Of a stretch of DNA of 6,838 bases, positions 5,469 to 6,838 are shown piece after piece. This DNA is from an uncultured Bacillaceae bacterium (GTDB lineage Bacteria; Bacillota; Bacilli; Bacillales; Alkalibacillaceae). The position numbers and the translations under genes are program-made. The stretch's first letter is position 1. Each line of letters starts with the position of its first letter. The stretch spans positions 1-6,838 of the forward strand of contig CALGNY010000067.1 of NCBI GenBank assembly GCA_937958375.1, given 5' to 3'. The notes under the pieces are model-generated. The model worked only from the letters and a program-made list of their open reading frames with translations. It was not told the origin of the DNA and searched no databases.

Positions 5469-5500
5469 AAGGATAGACAGATCATACATTGTCTATCCTT
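5469..5500 (+). terminator. Stem-loop between rbfA and truB, weak terminator or processing site
   Basis: AAGGATAGACA (5469-5479) pairs perfectly with TGTCTATCCTT (5490-5500), giving 11 bp around a 10-nt loop. It begins 13 nt after the rbfA stop. The sequence after the stem, TCCATTTGAAATTTT, is T-rich but broken, so termination should be weak or factor-dependent. It lies about 25 nt before the truB ribosome site. It could lower truB-ribF expression relative to the upstream genes or mark an RNase cut. I saw no promoter with good spacing between rbfA and truB. Confidence 0.55.
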
Positions 5501-5524
5501 TCCATTTGAAATTTTGGATCAAGC

Positions 5525-5530
5525 AGGAGG
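5525..5530 (+). promoter_or_regulatory. Ribosome binding site that sets the truB start
   Basis: AGGAGG lies 8 nt before the ATG at 5539. A longer frame opens at a TTG at 5506, but it has no ribosome site, and the 11 extra residues have no counterpart in the family as I know it. Confidence 0.9.
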
Positions 5531-5538
5531 AAAAGGAC

Positions 5539-6453
5539 ATGAACGGTGTCATCCCCTTATGGAAGCCAGCAGGCATGACGTCACATGATTGTGTGGCACG
5601 GATACGAAAACTCTTGAAGATGAAGCGGGTGGGCCATACTGGCACATTAGACCCCGAGGTGGAAGGCGTTTTACCGATCTGTCTTGGAAAAGCTACTAAA
5701 ATTGTTTCCTTATTGACGGAATCTGCAAAAGAATATGAAGCGGAAGTTTCACTCGGAAAACAAACGACAACCGAAGATCAAACCGGTGAAATCATTGCCG
5801 AAAACACGGTTGATCCAAGCATTACACTTGATAGGTGTCACAATGCATTACAGGCGTTTCAAGGGCAAATTCAGCAAACTCCACCGATGTATTCAGCCGT
5901 AAAAGTGAATGGGAAAAGACTATACGAATACGCTAGAGCAGGTATAGAGGTCGAGCGACCGACAAGAACTGTTGAGATCCATGACGTAAACATGCTTTCA
6001 GATGATTTGAAATGGGTAAATGAGAAAGATGTGCGCTTTTCTTTTCGCGTCCGCTGCTCTAGTGGTACATATATTCGAACATTATGTGTTAATATTGGAG
6101 AAAAGCTTGGATTGCCTGCACATATGTCTCACTTAGTCCGAACGAAAGCAGCATCTTTCTCAGCGGAAGATACGGTTACTTTTTCGGATATTGAAGCGGC
6201 CATTTCCAATGATGATTTATCTTCTGTCATCCACAATCTCGCTACGAGTTTGCATTTTTTACCGGCATACATCGTAAGCGATGCTGAAGAGGAAAGAAGG
6301 TTTATCCAAGGACAAGTGCTAGATGAATTTGTGGACCTGAAGAAGGGATCGTTAATAAAAATTGAACGACCTGATCAGACGGTCCTTGCGATTTATCAAC
6401 ACCACCCGACTAAACCAGGAAAAATGAAGCCTTTCAAAGTTTTTGAGGAATGA
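5539..6453 (+). CDS. truB: tRNA pseudouridine(55) synthase TruB
   Basis: TruB converts U55 in the T loop of elongator tRNAs to pseudouridine and acts as a tRNA folding helper. The 304-residue product has the expected length. Visible motifs are the N-terminal GVIPLWKPAGMTSHD (3-17), the catalytic block GHTGTLDP (32-39) with catalytic Asp38, TTTEDQTGE (76-84), PMYSAVKVNGKRLYEYAR (116-133) and CSSGTYIRTL (173-182). The region after about 240 corresponds to the small C-terminal TruB/PUA-like domain. In RTKAASF (201-207) an Ala stands where many homologues have Gly, a mild change away from the active site. The start is ATG at 5539, chosen by AGGAGG. It is separated from rbfA by 82 nt with a stem-loop, and ribF follows after 14 nt. 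Confidence 0.97.
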   Translation: MNGVIPLWKPAGMTSHDCVARIRKLLKMKRVGHTGTLDPEVEGVLPICLGKATKIVSLLTESAKEYEAEVSLGKQTTTEDQTGEIIAENTVDPSITLDRCHNALQAFQGQIQQTPPMYSAVKVNGKRLYEYARAGIEVERPTRTVEIHDVNMLSDDLKWVNEKDVRFSFRVRCSSGTYIRTLCVNIGEKLGLPAHMSHLVRTKAASFSAEDTVTFSDIEAAISNDDLSSVIHNLATSLHFLPAYIVSDAEEERRFIQGQVLDEFVDLKKGSLIKIERPDQTVLAIYQHHPTKPGKMKPFKVFEE

Positions 6454-6455
6454 AG

Positions 6456-6461
6456 AAGGTG
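6456..6461 (+). promoter_or_regulatory. Ribosome binding site of ribF
   Basis: AAGGTG lies 3 nt before an ATG at 6465 and 6 nt before a second in-frame ATG at 6468. The wider spacing favours 6468, but the first ATG cannot be ruled out. The two choices differ by one residue. Confidence 0.55.
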
Positions 6462-6467
6462 TAAATG

Positions 6468-6838
6468 ATGGAAATCATCCAATTAACCTATCCAACGAAC
6501 TATAAACGAACACAGCTGGAACCGACAAGCTTGGCGGTCGGCTTTTTTGACGGCGTGCACCTTGGCCATCAACAAGTCATTCAAACCGCCATAGAGCAAG
6601 CAAACAAAAAAGGGCTGGCTAAAGCCGTCATGACGTTTGAACCTCATCCGCTTGAAGTATTGAAGGATGAGCCACTTCACAATCATTTATTGACATCACT
6701 GGAAGAGAAACAATCGATTATCCGACAGATGGGTGTCGATTATCTGTTTGTCGTCACTTTTGATCGGTCACTTTCAAAACTTTCTCCACAAGAATTTGTT
6801 GATTTATTTTTTATCGACCTGAATGTTCAGCATGTCAC
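6468..6838 (+). CDS. ribF: Riboflavin kinase/FAD synthetase, 5' part
   Basis: RibF (RibC in B. subtilis) is a bifunctional cytoplasmic enzyme: riboflavin kinase makes FMN and the FMN adenylyltransferase part makes FAD. Only the first 123 residues are in the window, and the frame is open to the right edge. They cover much of the N-terminal nucleotidyltransferase-like domain: AVGFFDGVHLGHQ (23-35), whose HxGH-type signature HLGH is at 31-34, and MTFEPHP (55-61). LTSLEEK (75-81) and LSPQEFVD (105-112) are also family-typical. The C-terminal riboflavin kinase domain is expected beyond 6838. The start is probably ATG at 6468. It sits 14 nt after truB, as in other Bacillales, and is probably co-transcribed with it. 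Confidence 0.95.
   Translation, partial: MEIIQLTYPTNYKRTQLEPTSLAVGFFDGVHLGHQQVIQTAIEQANKKGLAKAVMTFEPHPLEVLKDEPLHNHLLTSLEEKQSIIRQMGVDYLFVVTFDRSLSKLSPQEFVDLFFIDLNVQHV

Overview
The window carries the conserved Bacillales operon for transcription elongation and translation initiation, read entirely on the + strand: leader, rimP (ylxS), nusA, ylxR, ylxQ, infB, ylxP, rbfA, truB and the 5' part of ribF (ribC). Gene order, protein lengths and sequences closely resemble the Bacillus subtilis ylxS-nusA-infB cluster, so the source is very probably a low-to-mid GC member of Bacillales. I cannot fix the genus. No mobile element, tRNA, rRNA, CRISPR array or phage gene is visible.

Layout: positions 1-347 contain no convincing gene. 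This stretch holds a good SigA-type promoter with an extended -10 (18-46). About 25 nt after the expected transcription start comes an 11-bp terminator-like hairpin with an interrupted U tract (78-110). It is followed by a second, non-terminator stem-loop (163-213) that may sit inside a larger fold (117-226). Coding sequence then runs almost without gaps: rimP (TTG start), nusA (TTG start), ylxR overlapping ylxQ by 8 nt, infB overlapping ylxP by 1 nt, then rbfA. An 82-nt gap after rbfA contains an 11-bp inverted repeat. truB and ribF follow, and ribF runs off the right edge.

How the genes work together: RimP and RbfA mature the 30S subunit, IF2 (InfB) starts translation, and TruB makes pseudouridine 55 in tRNA. 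NusA controls pausing and termination. YlxR and YlxQ are small RNA-binding proteins, YlxP is a small conserved protein of unknown role, and RibF makes FMN and FAD. The leader hairpin fits the known B. subtilis logic in which NusA limits its own operon through a NusA-dependent terminator in the leader.

The protein-coding part is orthodox. The parts worth a second look are the leader RNA (attenuator plus unexplained downstream structure), the TTG starts of the first two genes, the hairpin between rbfA and truB, and the long N/Q/K-rich linker of IF2.
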